13,029 nucleotides of DNA from JBMNQS01 sp050944255 (GCA_050944255.1 JBMNQS010000061.1:1-13029), one strand, 5' to 3'. Positions 1 through 6,627 are shown, numbered from the stretch's first letter. The notes: generated by a model not told the origin, from the sequence alone. Translations and numbers: made by a program.

Positions 1-148
1 TCATCAAAGGTATCATCAAACCATTTTTGATACATTTCCGCAAAGGTTATTTTGGACATTTGCAGGTCATACGGGTTATCATTATATGCGGCAAGTGCTT
101 GAAGTGCCTGTTCACGGGTTTTATAGTAACCTATTGTGTTCGTATATG
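1..148 (-). pseudogene. Tyrosine recombinase (integrase) fragment, runs off the left edge
   Basis: Read on the minus strand from about position 148, one frame stays open to the edge and gives a peptide containing NTIGYYKTREQALQAL, followed by AAYNDNPYDL and KITFAEMYQKW. This is the style of the N-terminal DNA-binding part of Clostridia integrases of the Tn916/Tn1549-like tyrosine recombinase class, where a 'GYYKTR-EAL-AL-xYN-NPYDL' stretch precedes a 'ITFxEvYxkW' core-binding helix. There is no start codon or ribosome binding site of its own: the frame begins inside the broken permease reading frame, shifted by one base. Only about 46 recognisable residues are visible and the catalytic domain (R, H, R, Y residues) would lie outside the window. 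Whether the gene continues intact to the left is unknown. The family call is by recalled motif resemblance. Confidence 0.65.
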
Positions 149-405
149 CCCTCCACGTTTAAGATTTTTTGGACCAGTTCTTCCGTTATCCAGATGCGTT
201 CAGAAGATTCAGTGGAATAATCCACATCCAGCGTAAAGCTGCTTTGCAGTTGTTGTTTTATATCCTTCAGCGCAGTCTGTGTTCCTGAATAAATCAGCAC
301 GCTGGAGAAAAGCAGCGTCGAGATAAGGATCATGATGAATAACAGCAATACGCTCTTTCCCTTTTTCCGCGTGATATGCAGCCACGCTCTTTTTATTGCA
401 TTCAT
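121..405 (-). pseudogene. FtsX-family ABC transporter permease, N-terminal fragment
   Basis: The start at 405 is well supported: AGGAGG lies 7-8 bases upstream, and a promoter sits further up at 552-580. The protein begins MNAIKRAWLHITRKKGKSVLL, a positively charged N-terminus followed by one membrane segment (about residues 18-42). An extracellular start rich in polar residues follows (GTQTALKDIKQQLQSSFTL), then ITEELVQKILNVEGI. This is how MacB/YknZ-type FtsX permeases of Bacillota begin. Such proteins normally have about 400 or more residues, with a large extracellular domain and three further membrane segments. Here the homologous part stops at about residue 86 (near position 148) and the frame ends at 121 after a few unrelated residues, which belong to an integrase fragment in another frame. 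The gene is therefore truncated and probably inactive. No cognate ATPase is next to it. Confidence 0.7.
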
Positions 406-551
406 ATTGTTCCTCCTATGCCGGACAAAAAGTGAAACGGAAATTGTATGTAAAATAGACCTTAGAAGACGGCGTTTCTGCGGGCAAAGAAGCACCGCAT
501 CCCTCAAGAACGTGCGGCAAAAGTATTTTGTTTCATCCAAATGCTGTCTTT

Positions 552-580
552 ATTATACCACGTTATCGTGATAATGCCAG
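552..580 (-). promoter_or_regulatory. Candidate sigma-A promoter for the truncated permease
   Basis: On the minus strand, CTGGCA (575-580) and a perfect TATAAT (552-557) are separated by exactly 17 bases. This predicts a transcript starting near 545 and a leader of about 140 nt before the ATG at 405. It is the only good promoter-like element upstream of that start. Confidence 0.5.
563..574. promoter_or_regulatory. 12-bp inverted repeat in the promoter spacer, candidate operator
   Basis: TTATCGTGATAA is an inverted repeat (TTATC/GATAA around a 2-base centre) lying wholly between the -35 and -10 elements of the promoter at 552-580. A dyad in the spacer is a common repressor or MerR-type activator position. 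No regulator gene is in the window, so the binding protein is unknown. Confidence 0.35.
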
Positions 581-684
581 CGTGTTTTGGGCGGCATGAA
601 CGGCGTGCGTATATTGGACCGCAGGATCGACAGCAAAACCGCCGTCAGTAAAATGATGCGGCCGCGGTCTGTGCAATTGCGCCA

Positions 685-721
685 AAGCAGCGCCGTCCGG
701 TCACAGCGGCCGGCTCTGCTT
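685..721 (-). terminator. Imperfect hairpin just after the oxidoreductase stop codon
   Basis: The arms AAGCAG-GCCG and CGGC-CTGCTT pair with one mismatch around a GC-rich loop, about 12 bases beyond the stop at 733. No T-run follows on the minus strand, so if it terminates transcription it does so weakly. Confidence 0.25.
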
Positions 722-732
722 GTGAATAATCA

Positions 733-1593
733 CTAAATCTGGGGATCATCCGGGTGCAGCATCGTTGCTATCACTTTTTCCAGCACATTATCATCCCAGA
801 TTTTTCGCCAGTCCTCTCTGAGTACCAGCCGGTTTCCGATACCCATAGCAACCTTGCAGGCATCCGACACCGGCGGGTTTCCCGGCAGATAACCGAGAAA
901 ATTTGCGGTCAGGTTATAAATATGCCCCGTCAAAAATGAAACCGCCGCTTCCTTGGGCGTCCCTTTTTCCACAGCCTTCTCAACCGTCTCGGCCATCGCA
1001 TAAAGACAAGTGGCCCCCAGTATTTCAACCAGCGTAGGTTCAAGGAAAGCGATCTGCTCGGTAGTCAGCACATATGCGTTGACAACAGGCGCATACATCT
1101 GTTTTGCCACCTCTACGCATTGTGCAAACAGATCGTCGTCTCCCTGGATTTTGGACATCACGATATCCTGCTTGCCGCCGCAGCCGCCGAAACGATCCTG
1201 GCGGGCCTCATAAGTATCCTGATCAAGGAAATAGGACGGATGGCAGGGATGTGCCACCGCAAATGTACAGTCGTCTCGCATAATCAATTCTTTGGCAACT
1301 GCCGCAGCAGGGTCCAAGATAATCAGTGCCGTACCTGGACGCATCATCGCTACATACTGCTCCGAAAGCTTTCTGATCAACGTATCGGGTACGGCAAAGA
1401 CAATAATTTCCGCGGTTTCAAACGCTTCTTCGGCCGAAACTACATCCAATCCCCGTTTTTTAATGTGCTCAATGCCCCGCGGCGAATTCTCCACAAGATA
1501 CAAATCGAAGCCATCCGCCAACGCTAAATTATTGCTGGTGCGGGTACCCATTTTTCCGCCGGCGCCAATTACCGCTACCTTTATTTTTGCCAT
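733..1593 (-). CDS. NAD(P)-dependent oxidoreductase, ApnO-like / phosphogluconate dehydrogenase C-terminal family
   Basis: This is a cytosolic oxidoreductase of 286 residues. An N-terminal Rossmann fold opens with KIKVAVIGAGGKMGTR (nucleotide-binding GAGGKMG at 10-16), and LVEN ends its second strand. A mid-domain HPCHP motif (115-119) precedes FGGCGGKQDIV. The C-terminal helical domain carries TTEQIAFLEPTLVE and SFLTGHIYNLTANFLG, as in the PGDH_C family (Pfam PF16896). A characterised member of this family is D-apionate oxidoisomerase ApnO, which oxidises and rearranges a branched sugar acid, but many family members have no assigned substrate. Length fits the family (about 285-290). Two starts are possible: GTG at 1602 and ATG at 1593. 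ATG is preferred because the Rossmann fold begins right after it and AGAGAG lies 8 bases upstream. The gene is divergent from gapN, next to sugar transporter and epimerase genes. The substrate cannot be read from sequence; a sugar acid or ketose-derived acid is an inference from context. Confidence 0.8.
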   Translation of the reverse strand: MAKIKVAVIGAGGKMGTRTSNNLALADGFDLYLVENSPRGIEHIKKRGLDVVSAEEAFETAEIIVFAVPDTLIRKLSEQYVAMMRPGTALIILDPAAAVAKELIMRDDCTFAVAHPCHPSYFLDQDTYEARQDRFGGCGGKQDIVMSKIQGDDDLFAQCVEVAKQMYAPVVNAYVLTTEQIAFLEPTLVEILGATCLYAMAETVEKAVEKGTPKEAAVSFLTGHIYNLTANFLGYLPGNPPVSDACKVAMGIGNRLVLREDWRKIWDDNVLEKVIATMLHPDDPQI

Positions 1594-1786
1594 ACCTGTC
1601 ACTCTCTTTCTTTATTTAAGTTCAAACGCCACCCGGTCCGAAATGCTTCCATGTCTCAAACCAGTCGGCAGGTTCCTTCAGTGCATGCTCCTTATATTAT
1701 CAAGAGCCCTTTAATAGTTCTATTATAAGAATTAAATATCTGCACGTATGAACACCTGATTTGTCATTATTTCGAAGTTTTTTTTA

Positions 1787-1815
1787 ATTATAGCATAGGG
1801 ATTTTTATTTGGTAA
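1787..1815 (-). promoter_or_regulatory. Candidate extended -10 promoter for the oxidoreductase gene
   Basis: On the minus strand, TTACCA (1810-1815) lies 17 bases from TATAAT (1787-1792). The -10 box is preceded by TGC, giving an extended TGnTATAAT. It would give a leader of about 190 nt before the ATG at 1593. A second TATAAT (minus strand, 1722-1727) has no good -35 partner. Confidence 0.45.
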
Positions 1816-2031
1816 GTAGAACCCTGTAGTTCCTAAGGAGTTCCTGCTACGTGAACAGCGAAGTTTCTCGCTGCCAAGTGAAAGACAAGACGGGATTATC
1901 ATAGAATGATCGGGATTGGAAACTTTTTAAAATCGTAAAAATGAACTTTGAGACAGATACCGTTAAGCCTGATTAAAAACAAAAATATATATTGCGATTG
2001 AATACATATCGAAAATAGCACAAAAGAACGC

Positions 2032-2059
2032 TTGACTATAATCGAGCAGTCATTATAAT
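2032..2059 (+). promoter_or_regulatory. Candidate sigma-A promoter for gapN
   Basis: TTGACT (2032-2037) and a perfect TATAAT (2054-2059) are separated by 16 bases in an AT-rich tract. The predicted start near 2066 leaves a leader of about 78 nt that contains a 13-codon reading frame ending at the gapN start. Confidence 0.6.
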
Positions 2060-2105
2060 AAAATTTACGCGATAAAATAAAGTGAATCTATTAGAAAGGG
2101 CAAGT

Positions 2106-2147
2106 ATGAATACGATTTTTGCAAATCATACGGGAATCAATATATGA
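2106..2147 (+). CDS. Possible 13-codon leader peptide overlapping the gapN start
   Basis: ATG at 2106 is preceded by AGAAAGGG at good spacing (about 5 bases) and opens the frame MNTIFANHTGINI, ending at a TGA that overlaps the gapN ATG as ATGA. gapN itself has only a weak ribosome site (GGGA, 2133-2136), so translation of the small frame could feed ribosomes to gapN. The peptide has no run of a single amino acid suggestive of attenuation. Whether it is translated is unproven. Confidence 0.3.
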   Translation: MNTIFANHTGINI

Positions 2148-3559
2148 ATGACACCAGAGAAACAAATAAGCAAGATAAAGTCATACGGATTTTATCTCCC
2201 CTTGACAACCGTCTGCTGGGCAGTGTAAAGGCCATGTCAACAAAAGACGTTGACATAGAGATCGAGAAAGCAAAAAATGCATTCAATGCCTGGAAAGAAA
2301 TGCCGTTAAGCCAAAGGGCGGAAATCATGTATAAAGCGGCGGATCTATTGGTCGCTAATATGGACAGGCTGGCGAAATTACTGCTGATGGAAGTGGGAAA
2401 AGACCAGAAAAGCGCATCGGCGGAGGTCACGCGAACCGCTGATTTTATCCGGTTCACCGCTGATACGGCAAAGGGCATTCACGGGGAGAGCATCCAGGGA
2501 GATACTTTCTCCGGATTCAGCAAAGAGCGGTTTGCAGTGGTCAACAGGGAGCCGGTAGGGGTGGTTCTTGCCATCTCTCCCTTTAATTATCCCATCAATC
2601 TGGCAGCTTCAAAGATTGCGCCGGCCCTTGTTTCAGGCAATACGGTGGTATTCAAGCCCGCAACGACGGGAAGTCTTTGCGGTATTGAGCTGGCTGATAT
2701 TTTTGCGCAGGCCGGTCTCCCAAAAGGCGTATTGACCGTTGTGACCGGAAAAGGCAGTGAAATCGGAGATTACATCGTGACCCATCCGGACATTCATTTT
2801 ATTAACTTTACAGGCAGCACCGAGGTGGGTCTTGATATATCCGCCAAAGCCCATATGGTGCCCCTTCTTATGGAGCTTGGCGGTAAAGACGCAGCCATCA
2901 TATTAAAAGACGCCGACTTGCCTTTTGCAGCGAAAAATATAGTGGCGGGCGCTTTTTCCTACTCCGGACAGCGCTGCACGGCTGTGAAAAGAATACTGGT
3001 GCTGAACGATGTCGCCGATGAACTGATACGGTATCTGAAAGAGGAAATCGAAAAACTTAAGGTCGGCAATCCTCTTGCCGCGCAGGCGGATGTAGTGCCT
3101 TTAATCAATGAGCAGTCCGCGGATTTTGTCTGGGAGCTTATGGAGGACGCCTGTAATAAGGGCGCCAAAATGGTTGTGGGCGGTAAAAGGGAAGGCACTC
3201 TCATCTACCCGGCATTGTTTGATCATGTTACCGAGGATATGAGGATTGCCTGGGAAGAACCTTTCGGCCCTGTATTGCCCATCCTTCGCGTGGATACTGT
3301 CGATGAGGCCATCGCTCTTGCAAATAAATCCGAATATGGGCTGCAAAGCGCCGTATTTACGGAAAACCTGACGGATGCTTTTCATGTGGCGGACAAACTG
3401 GAGGTAGGAACCGTTCACATCAATAATAAGACGGAACGAGGGCCGGACCATTTCCCGTTCCTGGGGATCAAGAAATCCGGTATAGGCACCCAGGGAATAC
3501 GCTACTCCATTGAAGCCATGACAAGAGTGAAAGCCACCGTTATAAATTTAAGCCGATAA
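2144..3559 (+). CDS. gapN: NADP-dependent non-phosphorylating glyceraldehyde-3-phosphate dehydrogenase
   Basis: This cytosolic aldehyde dehydrogenase of 471 residues oxidises D-glyceraldehyde 3-phosphate directly to 3-phosphoglycerate, yielding NADPH and bypassing substrate-level ATP formation. Visible features are ISPFNYP with the catalytic Asn at 148, the cofactor lysine region FKPATTG (170-176), FTGSTEVG (222-229), catalytic-base Glu 244 in MELGGKD, and catalytic Cys 278 in SYSGQRCTAVKR. The C-terminus has the GapN signature NNKTERGPDHFPFLG and KKSGIGTQGIRYSIEAM. The catalytic residues keep a constant offset of six from those known in Streptococcus mutans GapN (N154, E250, C284), and the length is close to its roughly 475, which supports GapN over other aldehyde dehydrogenases. 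It is monocistronic: its own promoter lies at 2032-2059 and a strong terminator at 3641-3677. The start at 2144 gives the family-sized N-terminus. Its own ribosome site is weak and the start overlaps a possible leader peptide. Confidence 0.92.
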   Translation: MNDTRETNKQDKVIRILSPLDNRLLGSVKAMSTKDVDIEIEKAKNAFNAWKEMPLSQRAEIMYKAADLLVANMDRLAKLLLMEVGKDQKSASAEVTRTADFIRFTADTAKGIHGESIQGDTFSGFSKERFAVVNREPVGVVLAISPFNYPINLAASKIAPALVSGNTVVFKPATTGSLCGIELADIFAQAGLPKGVLTVVTGKGSEIGDYIVTHPDIHFINFTGSTEVGLDISAKAHMVPLLMELGGKDAAIILKDADLPFAAKNIVAGAFSYSGQRCTAVKRILVLNDVADELIRYLKEEIEKLKVGNPLAAQADVVPLINEQSADFVWELMEDACNKGAKMVVGGKREGTLIYPALFDHVTEDMRIAWEEPFGPVLPILRVDTVDEAIALANKSEYGLQSAVFTENLTDAFHVADKLEVGTVHINNKTERGPDHFPFLGIKKSGIGTQGIRYSIEAMTRVKATVINLSR

Positions 3560-3640
3560 CCGGCTTGATCGAGGCTGGCTCGGAGATCGTACAGTTCAAA
3601 TCCATCCCCGCAACCACGCGGGAGCAAACTTCGCTCCGTG

Positions 3641-3677
3641 AAAAATGCCTGCACCGCTCTGCGGTGCAGGCATTTTT
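3641..3677. terminator. Perfect bidirectional terminator between gapN and the convergent permease gene
   Basis: A 17-base perfect inverted repeat (arms 3641-3657 and 3661-3677) closes on a 3-base loop. The A5 at the outer left and T5 at the outer right give a U-tract in both directions. It lies about 80 bases beyond each convergent stop codon. A smaller stem, GGAGC/GCTCC (3621-3625 and 3633-3637), sits beside it. Confidence 0.88.
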
Positions 3678-3754
3678 CATAACCGATTCGCCGCAGGCTT
3701 CGCGCTTGATGCCAAATCGTTTCCTCCGCGCAAGGGCACGGCGGGAGCGCCTCT

Positions 3755-4813
3755 TTACAGACCGCTTTTTCTCTTATCGGAATCATCCGGCGGATCTGTC
3801 TTTCGCACCAAACTTGGAAAGGCTTCTCTCTTGCCTCCACGCTTTTTAATTGTGCCAACGTTCCCTATAGCCACGGCAAACCACAAGGCAATGCCTTTGA
3901 CCACCCATTGTACATAGTCGCTTAAACCAAGCATAATCATTCCTCTGCTGAGCACGCCGGTGATAATGACACCGATAAATACGTTGCTTATTTTTCCGCT
4001 GCCCCCTTTGATACTTACTCCGCCCAGCACAATGGGCGTTATCACGTCCATGGGAACGTCCGCTCCCACCGACGGAATCCCGGAGCCAAGACGGGCGGCC
4101 ATCAAAATACCGGCTATCGCCGCAAAAAATCCGCTGGCGGCAAAGGCAATCATCGAAATCCGTTTCGTGTTGATTCCCGAAAGCGTCGCCGCTTCACGGT
4201 TTTCTCCCACGGCATACATCTGCCGCCCAATATACGTGGAGTTAAGCATCCAAGATCCAAAAACAAACGCAATGATCATCACCAGCATGGAAACGGGAAA
4301 AACGTCAAAGAGAAACCCCTGTCCCAAAAATTCAAAGCTCTTTTGCAGCCCATAAACAGGGGATGCATTGGTAATCAAAAACGCCATTCCCTTAAGAATA
4401 TACTGCATGGAAAGCGTCGCAATAAGCGCCGGAATCTTCAGCCTGGTAAAAGAAAATCCGCTGATGCAGCCAATTAGACCGCCAAGCAAAACGGTGAAGA
4501 GAATGGCAAGCGTCGCCGAAACCCCAAACTCCGTCATAAGCTTCGTGCATAATATCCCGGAAAAGGCCATCATGGACCCGGTAGACAGATCAATACCGCC
4601 CGTGATCATTAAAAATGCGCATCCAACCGTCGCAATTCCCGTAAACGAAAGATGCCGCCCAATTGTCACAATATTGGTAAGTTTAAAAAAGTTAGGAGAG
4701 GCCAAGGAAAAAATAAGCACCTCTACGATAAGAATCAGCAGCACGCCGTATCTTTGATACAGCTTGCCGATGCTGCTGTCTTTGGCGCTTCCCGTTATTT
4801 TCATGACATTCAT
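3755..4813 (-). CDS. RbsC-family sugar ABC transporter permease (second permease)
   Basis: This is a polytopic inner-membrane subunit of a ribose/autoinducer-2/xylose-type importer (BPD_transp_2 family). From the ATG at 4813 it has 352 residues, with a first membrane helix at about 22-40 (YGVLLILIVEVLIFSLASP). The family motif ITGGIDLSTGS is at 70-80, the cytoplasmic coupling-loop region RQMYAVGENREAATLSGI at 197-214, and VLGGVSIKGGSGKI at 262-275. The start is chosen because the ribosome-site-like AAGGGGAAGGG lies just upstream; the longer frame from 4885 adds residues with no family resemblance. The gene is about 600 bases downstream of the epimerase, with a possible promoter of its own at 4966-4994. 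The last 25 or so residues (after KKRGG) are polar and extend beyond the usual end of RbsC proteins, perhaps from stop-codon loss into the downstream hairpin-rich sequence. No ATPase gene is present to pair with it. Confidence 0.87.
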   Translation of the reverse strand: MNVMKITGSAKDSSIGKLYQRYGVLLILIVEVLIFSLASPNFFKLTNIVTIGRHLSFTGIATVGCAFLMITGGIDLSTGSMMAFSGILCTKLMTEFGVSATLAILFTVLLGGLIGCISGFSFTRLKIPALIATLSMQYILKGMAFLITNASPVYGLQKSFEFLGQGFLFDVFPVSMLVMIIAFVFGSWMLNSTYIGRQMYAVGENREAATLSGINTKRISMIAFAASGFFAAIAGILMAARLGSGIPSVGADVPMDVITPIVLGGVSIKGGSGKISNVFIGVIITGVLSRGMIMLGLSDYVQWVVKGIALWFAVAIGNVGTIKKRGGKREAFPSLVRKTDPPDDSDKRKSGL

Positions 4814-5414
4814 TATCCCTTCCCCTTTGACCGGCTTAACTTTTCCAGAAAAAAAACGGCCGTTTACAGTCTTTTTGCTAAACAACGCTCATTTGCACAA
4901 AACGCGGGCCGGCAGTACGTACGCTGCAATACTGACGGCGCTTCGGGAATTTTTATGATGCTGTTATTGTAACACTTTACTTTTCAACAGCAAACTACAT
5001 TTAAAATGTGATATGCAAAAGACCCGTCGCAAAACCCGCGGCATTTTCCGGCGGCAAAGAATGTTTGAAGATCGAATCCCGCCGCAAACGGGAAAAGGAG
5101 GCGTGCAAGGGGATACGAGGTGTAAGCACGGCAAAACAGAGAGGAAAACACAGGGTTTGCCGGCGCGCCCGCCTCTTATAGCAGCGTCTTTCCATTGAAG
5201 AAGAACCATCCGCATTGAAGCCCGTCGTGGATTCTTGCGCTTAAGCCTCCCCTTTTCCCGGCAGGCAGCCGGCCCCCCCCCGGTTTATCCGTCATCCTTC
5301 CAAAATAGAGGTGGAGTGCACAAACGGGAAATCAGCCACACAAAAATGCCTCTGTTTTTATTCGTCTGCCTGAGGGACGTCAGGTTCGGCGCCCGCATAA
5401 CAATCAAATTGATC
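4814..5414. other. 600-bp gap between the epimerase and second permease genes, no convincing gene
   Basis: Short frames exist on both strands but none has a ribosome site together with a recognisable product. The gap holds a possible minus-strand promoter (4966-4994), a 9-base C run (5273-5281), a short hairpin CCTGA/TCAGG (5369-5384) just after the epimerase stop, and a long-loop repeat CGGCAAA/TTTGCCG (5129-5135 and 5156-5162). The size is unusual inside a transporter operon and may mark a deletion or a separate transcription unit. Confidence 0.5.
4966..4994 (-). promoter_or_regulatory. Weak candidate promoter for the second permease gene
   Basis: On the minus strand, TACAAT (4966-4971) is preceded by TGT, an extended -10. 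TTTGCT (4989-4994) lies 17 bases upstream and is a poor -35. It would give a leader of about 150 nt before the ATG at 4813. Confidence 0.28.
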
Positions 5415-6329
5415 CTATGCCCCTGATGCCGCTTCGGCTAACATTTTACGGATAAAGTCCGTACCCTTCGCGGCGTCCCGTACCAGGCTTTCAATATCGC
5501 CATCGGCCAGGTCGCGCCAAACACAGATATTGATGGCGGAAGGCCAATTGTTCACCACGACAAAAGGCTCCATGGTGATACAGCCTTTATAATCAACTTT
5601 TTTCAAGGCTGAAAAAACCGAGGGCCAGTCGATATTGGTGGCCCCGATCCCGGGAACCCTGCGGTTGGATTCGCTCATATGCATATGCGCGATGCGGCCC
5701 CGCTCCCCGGCATAAACGATGGCCTCGGCAATATTGTTCTCTTCAATATTCATATGGAAAACATCGGGAAGTATCTTTGCGTTGGGGCTGCCCACCGCTT
5801 CGCAGTAAGCCACGCCCTCAGCCGTTGTGTTGAGCAGAAAATGTTCGAAACGGTTCACAATTTCGTATCCGTACGTGATGCCCAGGTCCTCCGCCACAGG
5901 CATGATCTTTTTCATGGATTCAATGGATACATCCAGTATCCGCCTTCTCTCGGCGTGATCAAGGTTTTTTGCAGGACGGCGCGGCCCATAGGAATAGACA
6001 ATCCCGGACCAGCATATGTCCTCTCCCATTTCGGCAATGGCGGAAAGCACCTTGCGGTGATATTCTATCCCCTGCCTGCGAACAGCGGGATCATCACTGG
6101 AGATATCCGTTGCGGCATCCGGTCCCCCGTTAAAGGAAAGGGACAATCCCCTGTCCTGGGCGGCCCTACGGAATTCCCGGCGCTCCTGCTTCGACATGCC
6201 AAGAATCAGTACCGGCCCAACTTCCAAAACATCTGCGCCCACCCGGCTCGTTACATCCAGAAGCACCTCAATATCGGTCTCTTTTCCAGTTCCCCTCCAA
6301 TATCCCCAGTGTTGTCCGATTTTATTCAT
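5415..6329 (-). CDS. Ketose 3-epimerase family protein (D-tagatose/D-allulose 3-epimerase-like)
   Basis: This 304-residue TIM-barrel sugar isomerase/epimerase (AP endonuclease 2-like fold) probably interconverts C3 epimers of a ketose in the cytosol. The metal and substrate signature of D-tagatose/D-allulose 3-epimerases is intact: Glu156 in YGYEIVNRFE, Asp189 and His192 in PDVFHMNIEE, His217 and Arg223 in HMHMSESNRRVPG, and Glu254 in TMEPFV. WRDLADGD follows, matching the family's WRD segment. Other family marks are GIVYSYGP (109-116) and LNTTAEGVAYC (166-176). The start at 6329 has AGGAGG five bases upstream. The gene lies downstream of the sugar-binding protein but is separated by a perfect hairpin at 6514-6550, so it may be expressed separately or by read-through. 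The exact ketose is not readable. Related barrel enzymes include decarboxylases of branched sugar acids (OiaC), but the NRFE, HMNIEE and WRD motifs favour epimerase. Confidence 0.85.
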   Translation of the reverse strand: MNKIGQHWGYWRGTGKETDIEVLLDVTSRVGADVLEVGPVLILGMSKQERREFRRAAQDRGLSLSFNGGPDAATDISSDDPAVRRQGIEYHRKVLSAIAEMGEDICWSGIVYSYGPRRPAKNLDHAERRRILDVSIESMKKIMPVAEDLGITYGYEIVNRFEHFLLNTTAEGVAYCEAVGSPNAKILPDVFHMNIEENNIAEAIVYAGERGRIAHMHMSESNRRVPGIGATNIDWPSVFSALKKVDYKGCITMEPFVVVNNWPSAINICVWRDLADGDIESLVRDAAKGTDFIRKMLAEAASGA

Positions 6330-6513
6330 AAAGTCCTCCTTTTCAAAGCACCTGTGTTAAAGCCTTCTTTGCTGCGTGCCGCGCGGGGAATGCTTATCTT
6401 TTACGCGCGGCGGGAGACGGCAGCATACTGCACGATCCCTGTGCGGCTTTTCTTTTCTCCTTCGCATGCTGCGGCTCATTGTTTCTCGGTTATCCTTAAA
6501 AATATAACCCCGT

Positions 6514-6550
6514 AAAACAGGCTGCCTTATAAAATAAGGCAGCCTGTTTT
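6514..6550. terminator. Perfect 17-bp hairpin between the binding protein and epimerase genes
   Basis: The arms at 6514-6530 and 6534-6550 are perfectly complementary around AAA, with A4 and T4 at the outer ends. On the minus strand it lies about 80 bases after the binding-protein stop (6628) and 185 bases before the epimerase start. It can end or attenuate transcription of the upstream pair while allowing some read-through. Confidence 0.8.
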
Positions 6551-6627
6551 AAAGGAGGTTATCTTACCCGAAAGTGGGGTTGCCCTAAAAAGATTCCGTA
6601 TGGGTTCATACGTTCTTGCCTGTGGCT

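Larger units (their letters stand above)
1603..2143. other. Divergent regulatory region between the oxidoreductase and gapN
   Basis: This 540-bp AT-rich spacer holds back-to-back promoters (minus strand 1787-1815, plus strand 2032-2059). It also contains a direct repeat AGTTCCT at 1828-1834 and 1839-1845 spaced by one helical turn (11 bp), with a TCCTaAGGA dyad (1831-1839) between the copies. A perfect short hairpin CAGCGA/TCGCTG occupies 1856-1861 and 1868-1873. These lie just upstream of the minus promoter and could form a shared control site. No ordinary-sized gene is visible. Confidence 0.5.

Noticed and set aside
406..540. In-frame upstream extension of the permease frame to a start at 540
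   Set aside because: AGGAGG directly before the ATG at 405 and the membrane-protein N-terminus beginning there make the upstream 45 codons leader sequence, not protein.
545..729. Minus-strand frame of about 60 codons with a hydrophobic stretch (GRIILLTAVLLSILRSN)
   Set aside because: It lacks a start codon and ribosome site, ends inside the promoter of the next gene, and matches no family I recognise.
3502..3858. 118-residue minus-strand frame across the convergent terminator
   Set aside because: It crosses the perfect terminator hairpin and overlaps the ends of gapN and the permease gene, so it is a shadow frame.
4915..4922. GTACGTAC palindrome, considered as an operator upstream of the second permease
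   Set aside because: It is only 8 bp with asymmetric flanks (the GCAG/CTGC arms centre elsewhere), which is expected by chance.
4964..5215. Overlapping short frames on both strands in the long gap
   Set aside because: Arg/Cys/Pro-rich translations without ribosome sites are typical of GC-rich non-coding sequence, and one runs through the candidate promoter.
5679..6515. 278-residue plus-strand frame opposite the epimerase
   Set aside because: It is antisense to a well-supported epimerase with all catalytic residues, and has no recognisable motif.
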